This document shows, one piece after another, positions 12,075-25,284 of a stretch of DNA of 64,000 bases. Location: contig JAEQBH010000132.1 of assembly GCA_016808115.1 (NCBI GenBank), forward strand, positions 558,001 to 622,000, given 5' to 3'. Made by a program: the position numbers and the translations under genes. Each line of letters opens with the position of its first letter. Positions within the stretch are counted from its first letter, which is position 1. The stretch is from Tetrastigma voinierianum. Lineage: Eukaryota; Streptophyta; Magnoliopsida; Vitales; Vitaceae. The notes under the pieces were generated by a model that saw nothing but the letters and a program-made list of their open reading frames with translations, ran no database searches and was not told where the DNA came from.

Positions 12075-13961
12075 TGTATTTTTGCTTAGGGATCGTTGAC
12101 TACCGTCGACCTAACGGAAAAATCTATGCATCTCGTATCACGAGGACGCATACTGATAAAATGGTCACTTGGTCCCCATCAATGCTTATCGACATGCTTG
12201 CCCAACTATATTTCAATGGTCAAGGGATTATTTTATTACTCTTAATACAAAATACATATTAAAATCTACAATTCTAGCCATATTATCAAAACATCAAAGC
12301 TGGCCGGCTTTCTTCAAAATCGGCCTCTAAAATGGTAGTCTTCTCATTTCACCCACATTACTGAAAAAATGTTCCCTCGACGGAATTGAGCTATCGTGAT
12401 GGTGGAATCACCCCTAAATGGGTTACTGTCGGCCTAAGTGCGTATCTGTCTTTCCCAATTTAAACATACACTTTCCAGTAAATACATTGATCCTCTTGAA
12501 TGTCTAAATACCCGTTCCCGTGTCTCGAGTCTACATGGGCTCACCAGCATTTGCTAGTGTGTATGAGAAAAATGTCATTCAAAACAAAACTTGTTGTTCT
12601 TGAAAATAAATAAGTGTCGGTAAAATATGAGACCCTCAGAAGTAATTGGTTGGTAGACTTTAAAATATGATCCTGGTCCTCATCAGAAATGATGCATGGC
12701 CCGTCTCGAGCCCGATTCTCAGGAGAAAATCATCACCCGTGAAATTAAACTTCATAGCGTATTAGTTTTCCAGAAAATTAAATGTCGTACTTAACCTTAA
12801 TCTACAGGATTCTCGGTGCATATGAAAATGCATTATGTCATTTCCAAAACCATTTATACAATATATATTCCAATATGGCTAATTATGCAGCACATTCTCA
12901 AATTTTTAATTCCTGTCACATGTAATTGACAATATGGATCAACAAACACCCAATTAGCTCACTTGAGTAATTCAATTTCATCTCGATATTTATCTCCTGA
13001 TTATATTAGTATAATTGAGTAAATCCTGATTTTATGTCTCAGTGGCCTATACACACAATTATATTCCATATAATTAGACAAATATAATTTTATCTCCGAT
13101 GGCCTATACATGAAACACAATTTATTATATAAATTATGATACAAACACCCCAAATGGCCCTAAACGGTCCTGGCCCCATCGAGTAAGTCAAAATTCTCTC
13201 CAAAATTTTCACACTTAGTTCGAGATTTGGGACGATCAAAGCGACATAGCGACTCAGGCCAACATAGTATTACAAAGCTTGTAGCCATGAGGGGTAAAGC
13301 AAGTAGGATAAAGCGCATCTCGCGGAGGTTGTCAAAACTCCAACTTTTTGGTGTGCAGCATTAGCTCATTGCGTCGATCAATTTTGCCTTTAGCCCTAGG
13401 CCAATCCGACGATCAGTTTTCATAGATCCTAAGAAAGAGAGAAAGTGAGAAGAAAAAAATAAAAGAATTGTTCTCTCGCTCTCATACGCAGCTCTCTCCC
13501 TCCCGTTTGTTCTCCCAATGTATTTTGCTCCTTTTATTTGACTTTTTCCCCATTTTTTTATTATTATAATATTATATTATTATTATTATTATTGTGTGTG
13601 TGTATTTTGATCCTTAAGCTTTATATTTAATACCGTTCGAATTAGTTTTAATACAAAAATTTTATTTCTTCGATTCAATTATTTTAAATGAGCTTTTCGC
13701 TTCAACATCGTTTTGACTTTCGAGATTTTAGTAAAAATCTCGTCCACAAGTCTTGCGTTTATCACTCTTGAGGAATTAGTAAAATATTCGACTATCTCGA
13801 ATTAAATGAGCTTTAAGGTCACTTAAACTAATGAGACAAATTTACTTGATTACCAATCCAGTTTCGTGTCGAGATCCCTAAGAGAATTTTCCAGGTTTCA
13901 ACTAAAATTACCGTTTACCATTTTTCATAAAATTGAATTTTTCTCAAGGGTTTTGTTCTCA
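12075..13961 (-). repeat. 3' LTR of the nested element
   Basis: Left end decayed (the expected TGTGACGCCCCGAAACC start is replaced by TGTATTTTTGCTTAGG), right end at about GTTTTGTTCTCA. It aligns throughout with 14,881-16,757. Confidence 0.8.
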
Positions 13962-14292
13962 TGATTTGGGTCACAAAATTCACCTTCCTCCCAGCATCAC
14001 TCACATGCATATGCTGCACTTCTACAATTCCCAAGATGGGTATTAAATTATGACAACCCGATTAAGGTCTATTATTGACAATCAGATGGATGTCCCGACT
14101 AAATTCAATGTCAGAATGACATCAACACCCAATATGTCTACCAGCCCTAAGGTCCACCATGAAACGAGAATCCATAAGATCCACGACTCACAATCTCGAC
14201 CTGTCCCGATAACTCTCACCCCTACATCCCTAGGAAAAATTTTCCATCATTTTCATTTTCATTTTTCATCCCATTTCTTGGAAAAAACCCAA

Positions 14293-14395
<103 letters not shown>

Positions 14396-14864
14396 GATAA
14401 ACGAATAGAATTTATTAAATTTATTTTCCATTTTCTTTAGTTTTACACCTTTGTAAAACCTTAGAAAATTAATCCTCGACACACAATTTTTTCCATTAAT
14501 TCTAGACTATTTGCTGAAATTCTCAGACACCTAAGGTTATATTTCTCGATTTAGTGTTCCAACGTTTTTCACATATATTCTGACATACAATTCACACAAC
14601 ATTCACAACAATCACACAATCACATAAAACACGGTGCATGTAATGTTCTAATCTGTCTAGTGATTGTTTAGGTAATCATACTTAACCTCATAGCCGAGCC
14701 ACACCAGAGTGGTGATGTTCTTTACTATAATAACTCTAGCTAAACTAATCCCTCAGGCCCTAGGTATTCGTATACCTAAACTACGTCTCATTTGTGAAAA
14801 TTTGAGTATCATAAACTAAACTTATAACTACACCCACCGGCTCCCAAGATGTCGTTTACCCTTA

Positions 14865-14876
14865 GCTGCGATACCA
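14865..14876 (-). other. Primer-binding site (initiator tRNA-Met type)
   Basis: The minus strand reads TGGTATCGCAGC. The expected sequence complementary to the 3' end of plant initiator tRNA-Met is TGGTATCAGAGC. It lies four bases inside the LTR boundary at 14,881, fixing the orientation of the nested element as minus. Confidence 0.75.
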
Positions 14877-14880
14877 TCTT

Positions 14881-16757
14881 TGTGACGCCCCGAAACCTGG
14901 GGTCCAGTTGACTACAGATCAACCTGCGAAAAAATCTATACATCTCGTATCCACGAGGCTATACTGATGAAATATTTAGCAGATTTGCATCAATACTTAT
15001 CAAATAGCGCGACTATATTCCAATGGTCAAAGAGTTATTTTATTACTCTTAATACAAATACATATTAAAATCTACAATTCTAATACATAATGTCAAAAAC
15101 ATCAAAGCCATAACCTGAAAACTCGCTACTAATCGATATAAAATGGTAGTCTTCTCGAACACTTATTACACAGAAAAAATGTTCCCTCGACCAGCGGGGT
15201 AATTTATCGTGAGTAGTGAATCATTTTCGTAAGATTCTACCAGCCTAAGTGCATATGCAATACTCAAATTTAAACACACTCAAGTAAATACGTTATCTGC
15301 CAGATAATACAAATGCCAGTTCCCATGTCTCGAGGTCTCATAGACTCCTCACACTTGCCTAAGCCATGTATGAGAAAAATGTCATTTTCAAAACAAAACT
15401 TGTTGTTCTTGAAAATAAACTACTAAGTGTCGGTAAAAATATGGGACTACCCTCAGAGACGAATTGGTTGGTGAGCTTTAATGCTGGAGTCATGGTCCTC
15501 ATCCAGAAATGATCACATTGGCCCATCTCTGACCCAATTCTCTGATCGTCATAATGAAATTCTGTGTAACCATGTTCGTTTTGAAGAGAATTTATATCGT
15601 CTGTATGACTTGTCTACAGGTTACCCGGTGCATATAGAAAATACCAATATGCCATTTCCAAACCATTTATACTGATATATACCAATATATTAATTATGCA
15701 ACATTCTCAATTTTCAATTCACACCATATGTAATTCAAGTATGGATCAAACCTTTACCCAAATTGGCTGCATAGGTAATTCAATTTCATCTCAAATGGCC
15801 CTATACTCACAATTATATTCCATATATTGGAGTAAATCACAATTTATCTCGATGGCCTATACACCGCAGTGTATTATATAATTGAAGTAGTCTTAATTTT
15901 TATCTCAATGGCATATACACTGAGAAACCTGATTTATTATATAAATTGCCAGTACAAACACTAAGCGACCCTGCAACGATCGTGGAATTTTGTTGAATGG
16001 GAGTCCCAAATTCTCCCAAAAACTTTCCACACTTGGTTCCAAGATTTGGGGCCGTGTGACCCTCACGACCTCAAACCAACCTGAAGTATTTACAAAATAC
16101 TTAAAGAGATTAAAGCAAGTAGGATAAAACCCACCTCCACGAGTTTGTCAAAACTCCAACTTTTTCTAGTATCCACGCGTAGCTCTCCTTCGATAGATCA
16201 ATTTTCCCTTTAGCCCTGACCAATCAGACGGTCAGATTTTCGTAGATGCGAAAGAAAAAGAAGAGAAAAATGAAAAATTATTATATAAACTCTCTGACGT
16301 GACTCTCTCCCTCGTTTGTTCTCCCAAAATGGCATTTTGCTCCCTTTTATTTGACTTTTTCCCCATTTTTATTATTATAATATTATTATTATATTATTAT
16401 TATTATTATTATTATTATTTTGATACATAACTTATATTACCTCATTCGGATCCCGTTTATCAGAAAAATTTTATTTCTTTTCAGTTCGAATTATTTTAAA
16501 TGAACTTAACTCACGCCATTTTCGACTTTGATTTTCGTAAAAATCTAGGTCAAAGATCAACGCGATTTATCACTCAGGAAATTCGTAAAATGTGATTATC
16601 TCGAGAAATTGTGAAACTTTTGGGTCACTAGACCGACCTGAAATTTAACGGCGCAATCCGTTTCGTCATCCGAGATCTAGAGAATTTTCGGTTTTCAACT
16701 GAAATTACCGTTTTACCCTTTTTCAGAAAAATTGAATTTTTCTCGGGTTTTACATCA
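14881..16757 (-). repeat. 5' LTR of the nested element
   Basis: Starts TGTGACGCCCCGAAACCTGG and ends about GGGTTTTACATCA on the plus strand. It contains a (TTA)n stretch near 16,370-16,420, shared with an equivalent stretch near 13,560-13,590 in the other LTR. Confidence 0.82.
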
Positions 16758-16859
16758 TAAGCATTTCATTGTCTAACCATATTAAATAACAATAAAAGGT
16801 AATACATTTAAAGAGAAACAACTAGAAAAGAAATTATTAGAATCATAAAATTCGAAATC

Positions 16860-17900
16860 TAAGATGTCATCCACCCGATTAATGCTTCATCAAAGTAATC
16901 AAAAGGTCCTCGAAGAAATCGAGATACATCCCGGTCATTTTGCTACTTAGGGCAAGGAGTCCCACCCGACGGAGATATTGTTGGCTTTATGAGTGGTATA
17001 GCGGCGGGGGTTAATTTCAATGGCGTGAGATTCACCACGTTTGCCGTATTTTTAAAGATGCTGGTATAGATCAAACGAAAGTGCTTTGGCGTCACGACGT
17101 CGTGGCCGGTCTTGATCCATGCCCTAGCGATGTAAATACTCATTAGTCACCTTCTTTGGCTTCTTTTTCTTTGTCATGATTGAGCCAAAGTTAGATTTCC
17201 CCTAAAGTTAAATTTTACGCCACCCCGCCCGAGGATTATATTCTTGCACAACGCTTGTGGCCTTTAAAATGTGATAATTTTCTCAAAGTTTGCATGTGCC
17301 AGACAATGCTTGCAGGCAGCCAGTCTAAGATCATGATTTTTGAAACGACAATTCATTAGTTTGCTCAGCAGTGAGGAGCACATAAATTAAATCAGAGTAT
17401 GTGGCAAATTGAGCGTTCTTAGGTATTAACTATTCTGATACAATGTTAAATGGAAGGTGGAAAGTTTTCTCTAACAATTCACATTAGTGGGCTTGATCAG
17501 CATAGCTCAGAGTGAAACAATATCAAATAAAGCGAGGAGTTATGGTCGGACAACGATTTAAATCTTGTAGTCTAAGATTTCTTAGGTCATATTATTAGCA
17601 GGAAGGATAACAATCTTAGTATGATCATACACATCCTTGACTATGCTTGCACAAAGGTTTGAGAGTGCCAACAGGATAAATATTGAGTCTGTAGGCTCTC
17701 ATGCAAATGACGACGAATAAAAATCGAGTGCATTTTCTTTGTCTTTTGCATTTGGGGTTAGGTCTTGCCAATTGCGTTAGCAAGATCTTGCCCTTGGGGT
17801 GCATTTCCATGTCAAGGCACCATGATAGATGGTATTTCCGGCTCCCGCGAGGATGTGGAATTTGGGCTTTCGATATTTGTAGTAATTCTTACAAAACAAA
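16860..17900 (-). pseudogene. Copia gag remnant
   Basis: On the minus strand near 17,860-17,800 a broken NNYLSWVLDMEMH-like string matches the start of plant copia Gag (the NY.SW motif). Near 17,740-17,640 another frame reads IFIRRHLHESLQTQYL, the following conserved Gag block. At 17,143-16,943 the TPKHFRLIYTSI-like string matches the C-terminal part of Gag after the zinc knuckle. Several frame changes are needed, so the gene is dead. Gag builds the virus-like particle in active elements. Confidence 0.72.
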
Positions 17901-18097
17901 TGAATCCTTAAATTAATTAGAGGATTTTCAAATATCCACTTATGCCGGAGACAAAGGATACCTTTAGGTTGGAAATTTGGGCTTGGGCCAAGGAAAAGAA
18001 AAAAAAAGAATAATTGATAGAAAATGAAGTATAAGATGATTAATAAAAAAAAAAAATACTCACCTTGCCAAAAATATTTACTCAATTGGTAGATCTT

Positions 18098-18490
18098 AGT
18101 GCGATAACGTATTGTAAAATATTGCGTTGCGAATATAATAAATGAGAGAGATTAAGAAGATAAAGTAGATAAGCCCAAAAGATGATAGAAAGTCGGAGGA
18201 GAAATTTTATTTTATTGTATATTTTCCTCTTTCACATTCTCTTCTTCTATTATCATTTTCTTTGTGACCAAAACTAAGCTTCTATTTATAAGAACCTGAG
18301 GATACACATATCATTAATATATAGTGTGTTGAATATATACATTGAATAGGAGAATGGGCATTAATGCGATAAGTGTAAGTTACGAATGTGTCATAATACG
18401 GTACATTGAATATTCGTTGATATATGGGTTCTGAATGTCGTAATAGGTACGTTTGAATATAATGAATATTCATTCATGTATTTCATAACA
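18098..18490 (-). repeat. 5' LTR and adjacent primer-binding site of the copia element
   Basis: The LTR is 18,113-18,490 and matches 7,865-8,260. Bases 18,098-18,111 (AGTGCGATAACGTA) resemble the complement of the primer-binding site (GTGCTGATAACGTG type) common in plant copia elements. Confidence 0.8.
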
Positions 18491-19344
18491 AAAATAATAT
18501 ATTATTTAGTTGTGATATTTTAACAAATAAAAAAAAACACACAGCTTTTATTTTTGAATTTTTATCAAGTGGTTGTGCATTAAAGTGAGTGGTATGTAGC
18601 ATTCTCAGATATGAGGTAAGGGTTTGACCTCTCCCATGGTAATTTTTGGGATTAGAGTGAAATCTTCTTTTTGCAGAAGATGTTCATGTAGTCCCATCCA
18701 CTTTTGGGGTATGGAACTATTGGGCTTTAAAGTCTTATTCATTGCTTAAAACAATAGGTAGGAAATCGACAAGTTGTTCAATTACGTCAGTTTAAATGTG
18801 AGAATGCAAGCTGTAAGAGCATTTTAAATAGAAAAAATTGACATTTTCTCTCTCCCTCTCTCTCTCTTTATATATAAATATCATAAAGTTTACATTTTTA
18901 GACAACTAACTCCAAAAAGTAATCTCTATTTTCAACTCAAAATCATTATTTATTTTGAAACATTCGTTTTTTTAAATTAAAATATTTTTATAATATGATA
19001 TATGAATTATTTATATTTAAAAATAAATATAAAATTCTATTAAATAAATAAAATTGTACTAAATAAAAATATATTAAAAACCTAAAAATTTTAAACTAAT
19101 AAATATTATATTATAGAGCATCATACTACATTAGAAAATAAAACAACATTAATAAAAGCTACATACTACAAATAAATTAACCAAATGATAAAGATATAAT
19201 ATAAAAACTAATAAGGTGGTAAATCACCTCTATAATTTCTACCATAATTTCTTTTTTTTGTCTTTCACATTCCAACTCATATTTGTTGCTTTCATTTTCA
19301 ACTTGTTACATCTTCAATTGGTAATATTTCTCTGATTCCTTGCT
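18491..19344. other. AT-rich intergenic DNA, possible MITE body
   Basis: Contains a (CT)n run near 18,848-18,868 and long A/T-rich stretches (18,960-19,240). GAGCATTTTAAATAG near 18,818 vaguely recalls the GAGCATCT.. ends of PIF/Harbinger MITEs, but no matching terminal inverted repeat was located. No gene was seen. Confidence 0.35.
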
Positions 19345-19446
19345 CGCCATAAGCGAATTAAAGATAAGGAAGCTCATTATGCACTTCGAAATGTATTAAT
19401 TGAACATTTATGGGAAAGATATAGTAACAATGTTTCTTGTAGTTAA
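19345..19446 (+). pseudogene. C-terminal tail of a PIF/Harbinger-type transposase
   Basis: A 33-codon open stretch ending in TAA reads RIKDKEAHYALRNVLIEHLW then ERYSN. This resembles the last residues of plant HARBI1/PIF-Pong-type transposases (RIKDK..H..LRN.LIEH.W pattern). No upstream DDE domain is present on this strand, so it is a truncated relic, perhaps the internal remnant of a deletion derivative. Assignment rests on recalled family similarity and should be treated as moderate. Confidence 0.6.
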
Positions 19447-20054
19447 TAAATTAGTTTAAGTAAATGATGTGCAAAACATCATGTGATATAATTTCTATGT
19501 TCTTTTTTTTCTTCAATATGAATTTGTAGTTTAACTACTCCATTCATTTTCATTTTGAACCGGCAGTGTAGTCGATTAAGCATCGGTTGATCGATTCCAG
19601 GTTGTCAGACCATGGATCCGTAATTCTTTAATACAGTTAGCTAAATTTTCACTCAACTCTCTCTTCTTCATTTTCTAGCCATCCCATCTTTCTCAAGCAA
19701 AAATGAATGATTTTTCATGGTTTTTGACTTAAAATCATCCCTCTCTACCTTTTTTTTAATCAATATATCTTTAAATAAGTGATTATTCTATATAAATTTG
19801 GGTTTTATTTTATTTTTTATGATGTTGTTGTCTTAATGCGGTATTTGATTTATCATCGATTTGTTACGACGTTTTGTTTTTCGTAAAACGACATTTTATT
19901 TCTATACTAATGATTCAAACAAATAAAACATATTCGATTAAACATAAACAATAAATCAATTTAAGATCATCAATATGTCGTAGAATTATAATGATAGATA
20001 TGTTAATCATCATAGTATATTAAAGTTATAAGCTTTGAATAAATTTAATTTGTG
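19447..20054. other. Non-coding DNA left of the Tat element
   Basis: AT-rich sequence without recognisable coding similarity or long repeats. It abuts the TGTG start of the 5' LTR at 20,055. Confidence 0.35.
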
Positions 20055-20858
20055 TGTGATAGGGTTTGAAAAATAGGTAGCGTGGGCCCGCTCGTCGATG
20101 AGAGAGACATCAACTTCGAGGTGAAGGCTCGATCGCATTGGACATACCCATTTGAGTGCACCGGTACTTGTGATGACGGGTTGAAGGCTGATTATTTCAG
20201 TCGAGTTTTGGATAACCCGACCCATGATCTGAACCGAGCGAGTCGGCGAGAGATTATGGGAAGACTCTCATAGTCTGAGGAAAATAGAATGATGCACGAT
20301 CGCGTCTGCTCCAAGTACGTCGGATCAGGCAGTATGGGTTAGAATGAGAGATAATCCCTTGAACATTCTGATTATCGGATGGATCCTATCACTGATAAGG
20401 GAAGGAGACTATCCCAGGTAAAGTTGCTTTTCTATATCCCACATACCAAATCGATATGGACTAAAAATGAAATATCTCATCGATGGGAAGGGACTCTAAT
20501 TACCATCAGTAGTTGAACATCTACTATAAATCTGAGGCCACCCCGTTGGGTGAAAGATGCGTCGACACTTTCGTACACATTCTTAGACCACGTACTCTTA
20601 TGCAACAGGTCGTACTTAATGGTCTCTTTTCTGCCGAAGAAGCCTGCAGGCATCGGAGCGACCGGGCAAAGCCCTCGTAGGCCCCTTCTTCCTTGTTTTG
20701 CGGAGGAGTCGCTACCGACTAAGATTTGCGGTCGGTATTGCGGCCCGAGTCATACTTGACCGGTTGATCCAGCGCGCATCAGGCCCATAAACAATCGGGG
20801 TCGGTAGTGACCCCTACACGCTCCAGCTCGATTCAGGTTGAAAAAAAACGCATCATCG
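20055..20858 (+). repeat. 5' LTR of the Tat element
   Basis: Begins TGTGATAGGG and ends at about ACGCATCATC. Aligns with 37,457-38,258, with many substitutions and small indels, so the insertion is old. Confidence 0.85.
20525..20531 (+). promoter_or_regulatory. Candidate TATA box of the Tat LTR
   Basis: TATAAAT in the middle of the 5' LTR, conserved in context (CATCTACTATAA) in the 3' LTR near 37,912-37,923. Such a box normally drives the element transcript. Inferred from sequence and position only. Confidence 0.45.
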
Positions 20859-20859
20859 A

Positions 20860-20870
20860 TTTGGCGCGGA
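20860..20870 (+). other. Primer-binding site of the Tat element
   Basis: TTTGGCGCGGA lies two bases after the LTR end. TGGCGC starts the primer-binding site of many plant Tat/Athila elements (expected continuation CGTCTG... or CGTTGC...). The continuation here has diverged. Confidence 0.6.
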
Positions 20871-20899
20871 GTACGCCAGAGCATGATTCTGTACAAATA

Positions 20900-22300
20900 T
20901 AACTAATTTCTCGATTGCGTGGTATCGACTCGAACCTGGCAGAAGCCAGCGTAATCCACCAGGATACGGGGATCCATGACGTGCGGACCGTGAAACCTCT
21001 GAGACGATGAAAACCATCTGAGACCAATCTGACGAAGTAAGAGCACTCGCCTGCGTCGACCAGCTAATAGAAGAGTTAGACGACTGCAGACAATGCGGCA
21101 TCCACGAGAACCTGACGAGACCCGGGAAGATTAACATCCCCATGAAGAGCGACCTGATCCACGGCCCCGAAGTGCCCGGCAGTAGAGTCGATCAAACATG
21201 AGGCATGGACCACGTTAGCCCCGCGGAGGAAAGAAAGCGGCGATACTGAAGGACATGTCGGGGCGAAGAACCACATCATCCCCCACGGGACGGAAGAGAA
21301 GCGAGCATGGGAGCGGAGGGTTTGGGGAGTCTTGGCGGGGCTCGGCCGTGTGAAGGAGGTGGTTGGGGGCGCGCCCAGGACCTGATGGATACCTTGAATT
21401 GACAAAGGCGAATCACCCTTCCACCGGTCAGTGTTCTGTTATCCGCTTCCCGACTAAAATTGAATGCCACAAGTGGAAACTCTGATGGAGACAAAATCCC
21501 GTCGACCATCTCAATGCCAAAATCAAATGAGTTGCATGGGTATCGAGACCACATGCAGTCTGAACACTATGCGCTACACTAAAATTGACCTTAGCTTGGT
21601 TTAATAGAATCCCTCCTTAAGTATTGATCTCTTCATTCGAGGAACTATCCGTGCGTTCGTCTCCCACTTCATTGGAGCGGGACGTCACGAGCCGAGTTAC
21701 CATCTAATGACCGTCAAAGCGGGACTCGCGGGGAAAGCTGAAGTCATACGTATGAAAAGATTCAGAGTTCTGAAGATAGACGTGCCCAGATGAAAAATGC
21801 GTATCCTGACATTCATTCATGAGGGTTAGGAGTGCGATCGAAGGATCGATGTTTTCTTTCCATCTGAAGAACCCCGAAGCAAGCATGGCGAAATTTTCGC
21901 GAATCGAAAAATATAAGCGGCGAGAAGCCTGTCGGGGAGGCTCAACACGTAAAGAGAGAATGCGGCCAGCCGGCGGCGAGGGCGAAGCCACAAAGGCAGG
22001 CGACGAGAAAAATCCCAGCGAATTCGAGAGCGATCCACAAAGCGAGATCTCAAGGCCATCTGGGCCGCCTGATAGAAAAACTGGCGGCGTTACCAACGAA
22101 CTGCTCCCTATGGCCTGCGTGTCGCGGTCACTGCGTAAGATACAAAGCGAAGTTCCACGAGATAGCCCGTCGGATGAAATCGAATCATACGAGAATGACA
22201 CGAATATTACGCAGTTTCTATGGGATTATGGGCATCGCGCGGGTGTTGTATACAGGCGAAAGAAATAGAATGCTTAATACAAACGCGGATACCTCGTTTC
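20900..22300 (+). pseudogene. Tat gag remnant
   Basis: The clearest piece is at about 21,819-21,970, where the plus strand reads EGSMFSFHLKNPEASMAKF, then IEKYKRRE. This matches the end of the retrotransposon Gag domain (pattern F.FSL.KNPP.SMA..L..AEKYI..EE). The arginine- and glutamate-rich stretch that follows (to 22,268) is consistent with the linker before the protease. Upstream parts cannot be read without frame changes. Gag forms the particle shell of active elements. Confidence 0.6.
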
Positions 22301-23379
22301 ATATCTCGAGGAACTGAGCCCCAATCAAGCCCGAGTGAGCCCAGGCGAGGCCGAATCGGGAGCCGAGGGCGTCGGCTTCGGCAACAACGCCTCGTGGCGT
22401 GAGCTACGGCCTGAGCCCCTTGGAAATCACGATCTCGGGAGGATTCGCGGGAGGAAAATACAATTCAGACTCGGAAGGCCCTGCGTAGCATCGGTCGGCA
22501 GAAATGGAAATCTAAGCGTTATCTATTTGCCCGCGACTGAAACCACTACCATCACGTTCTCGGCTCGGACACGGAAGGATGCAGCACCCCGTGGCATTAT
22601 GTGATTGCGCGATTATGGCGGACAGTGGACGATGATCTTGGGAGTTCGGTGACATCATTTTGCTTTGCCTTGTAAATGGGCATTGGGAGAAAAACTAGAA
22701 CCGAATCCCAACACACATGCGGGGTTTCGGGGAGAAAGGTATTACCATTGGGCTCGATTCAGGCGGTGCTCACCACAGGCGACCACGCGACGGCAACCAA
22801 TGAGTTCCTTATCGTGACGCCGTCGACTTATAACATGTTGTGACCACTCTCTTCGTCTGATAAAAGTCATCCCCTGGCGTATCACATGGTAGTAAATTCG
22901 ACCATACATGGGTAGGGGATGGTCAGAGAGGAATCAGTGGTGGCGGGGAATGCTACGGCCTCCATGAAACAAAAGCGTTCGACAGCGTGAATGTAGGCGG
23001 CTTGACATGCAGCGAAGTCGCTCTGGGCGACCTGGAGAGACTAGAAGCTGAGTATCGGCCCCGGATGGCGACCCGGGAACATCTACTTTACGCTGGAAGC
23101 TTGAGCTAAGCGAAGACCTCAGCCTCCTCAACGGTTTAAGAGAAAGAATAGAGGCGTTTTTCGCATGGAAGCGAGGCCGGAACATGGGAGAGAATCGACC
23201 CTACATTAATCACTCATAGATTGAACACCAACCCATCCTTTGGCCGGTCGACAGCGGGGAGCTTCACGCAGAAAATGAAAAGCCGTCGGCAGGGGAGATG
23301 TGAGAGCTCCTCGACGGGAAGCGATCGGTGAAATATCCGTGGTTGGCTGTGTTGTACTTTCGTCAAAAGCCTTGAGCTA

Positions 23380-23700
23380 GCCAGAAATTGGCGAGCTGCA
23401 TGTCGACTTCAACGACATAAACAAAAGCATGCGAAGACTGACTTCCTTTATGAGATCGACCTCGCCGTGGGCGCCCACGCGAGCCATGAACTGCCGGAGT
23501 TTTATGGATGCATTTTGGGGTTACAACCGGATCGGCGCGCCGATGAGTGACGAGAAAGACCTCGTTAAATCGACATAGGAACTATTATTGCTCCGGGTAA
23601 TGCCATTTGGACTCGAAGCAGCGGGGCGACTGCGGAGATTAGTAAACCGAGGATATTCCCGAAGCGAATAAGTGCGTATGGAGGTATCGTGGTATATTTA
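23380..23700 (+). pseudogene. Tat reverse transcriptase remnant
   Basis: Broken plus-strand strings in the right order and spacing: VDFNDINK (about 23,405; the RT motif VDF.DLNKA), then HELP.FMDAFWGYN (about 23,490-23,530; catalytic LS.MDAFSGYNQI block), then VMPFGLEAAG (about 23,598; MPFGLKNAGATYQ). The YVDDM catalytic motif expected near 23,690 is not intact. Several frameshifts and stops; non-functional. Confidence 0.72.
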
Positions 23701-24539
23701 TTAAAATCCACATGATGAATCTCACGTAACAAATCTCTGCGGTGATTCGGATCTGAGTGCAACATGGCCAGACCCGGTAAATGTGCGGCGTGTGGTGAAA
23801 TTGCGGGTTTCATAATTGACCACGGGGGGGTCAGGCCCGAGTCAGGACGAATGAGGCGTGCTCGACGTACGTCACCGTCGGGAATAAAGGAGGTCGATGT
23901 GGGGAAGGATCGCGACTTTAAGCCCGGAGTTAAGTATCGAGGCGAAATGATAAATCTTTAGCCTTTCTTCGAGTTACGAAGAAGCCTTTGATGGGACGAG
24001 TGCGAAGAAGCATTCTACGGCATTGAAGACATACTTAGGTTCCCCTCTATTCTAGTAAGTCCTAGAAGAGGAGCTCTCGCTCAGCAGTGTGTCGGACTTT
24101 CAACTTGATCTTTGTCCTCGTCGGAGATAAAGCGAGTTCGACATCAGTTATTACTATGTGATAAAGAGCCGGGAGAGGTACCCGAGAATGGAAAAATAAT
24201 TCGCTCTGTGTGCCGGCGGAAGCTCGCCGTGTTCAAATGCATCTTATAGAAGTCCCAATGATGCCAGTGATGATATTATAAACCAGAGACCTGGGGGGCG
24301 ATGAAGTGGGCCATGAGAGTGACGAGTTCGATGTCGGATACGGCCGCAATAAAAGGGCAGGGTCTCGCCGACTTCGCCATGGAGTTTGTATCAACGCGAA
24401 TCTCGCTTAGGATGCCCAAGTCATGATCGACCTCTCCACTTGGAAACTCTCTCGTACGGAGCCTCAATGCTAGCTGATGGATGTGTCTGTCCCAACCTCC
24501 CCGTATGAATAGACATTGAGTACGCACTTAGATTCGGAT

Positions 24540-24810
24540 TCCATACATCTAACAACGAAGCCGAGTATGAGGCCGTCATAGCAGGCCTCAACCTCGCCCA
24601 TTCATTAGAGGTCGATCAGATAGAGGTCTACAAGTGACTTAACCCGGTGGTCGACAAATAAGACACCTACGAGGCCAAAAGTGAAAGGACCTACACTCCA
24701 AAAGGTCCGCGACATTTATTAAAGAAATTTGTGTTGGTTCAGTCAAACATGTCCCCAGAGCAAGAGAATTTCCAGCAGACGCCTTACGGTTAGCCACAAA
24801 TTTCACAGAA
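24540..24810 (+). pseudogene. Tat RNase H remnant
   Basis: NNEAEYEAVIAGLNLAHSLE (from about 24,549) is the conserved RNase H block containing the catalytic glutamate (NNEAEYEA). It is followed by VVDK..DTYEAKSE and, at about 24,745, KHVPR..EFPADALRLAT, the HVPR..N..AD.LARLAT end of the domain. Frames change between blocks. Confidence 0.8.
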
Positions 24811-25079
24811 GACCCTGCAGTCGACGCCGTTGAATACTTACTGAACCCCATCGATCCATAGCATGGTGGTCGCCTTGCAGTCCGGGTAATGAATGATGGA
24901 CCCCATTTGGAATTATATAATAGATGGAAGCCTACCGACTAATCTCGAAAGAAGCCCAAAATAAGGGCGTAGGTCACCAGTTCACTAATCATAAAGGAAA
25001 CCTCTGGCTGCCGTAAGATTTTTACACCCTTCCTTAAATGCATCGAGAGGACAATTAAGTACGTGTTTCAGAGAGGTAC

Positions 25080-25215
25080 ACGAGGGTATATGCGGGAATC
25101 ATATCGAAGCTCGGGCATTAGCAGGAAAAGTCTTAAGGCAGGGATACTACTGGCCAACCATACTCAAGGATGCAACTGACCTAGTCAAGAAATGCAGGAT
25201 CTGCCAGAGCACGCC
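25080..25215 (+). pseudogene. Integrase zinc-binding (HHCC) segment of the Tat element
   Basis: The plus strand reads EVHEGICGNHIEARALAGKV, then LRQGYYWPTILKDA and VKKCRICQ. The H..(3-5)..H and C..C pairs of the HHCC finger are present (VHEG..GNH and CRIC), as is the GYYWP motif of Ty3/gypsy integrases. This is the best preserved part of the element. Confidence 0.9.
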
Positions 25216-25284
25216 TGCCATCTCACGCCTCCCGCCGTATTCCTTAACATCGATCACAAGTCCCCGGCCTTCCAATAATGGGGT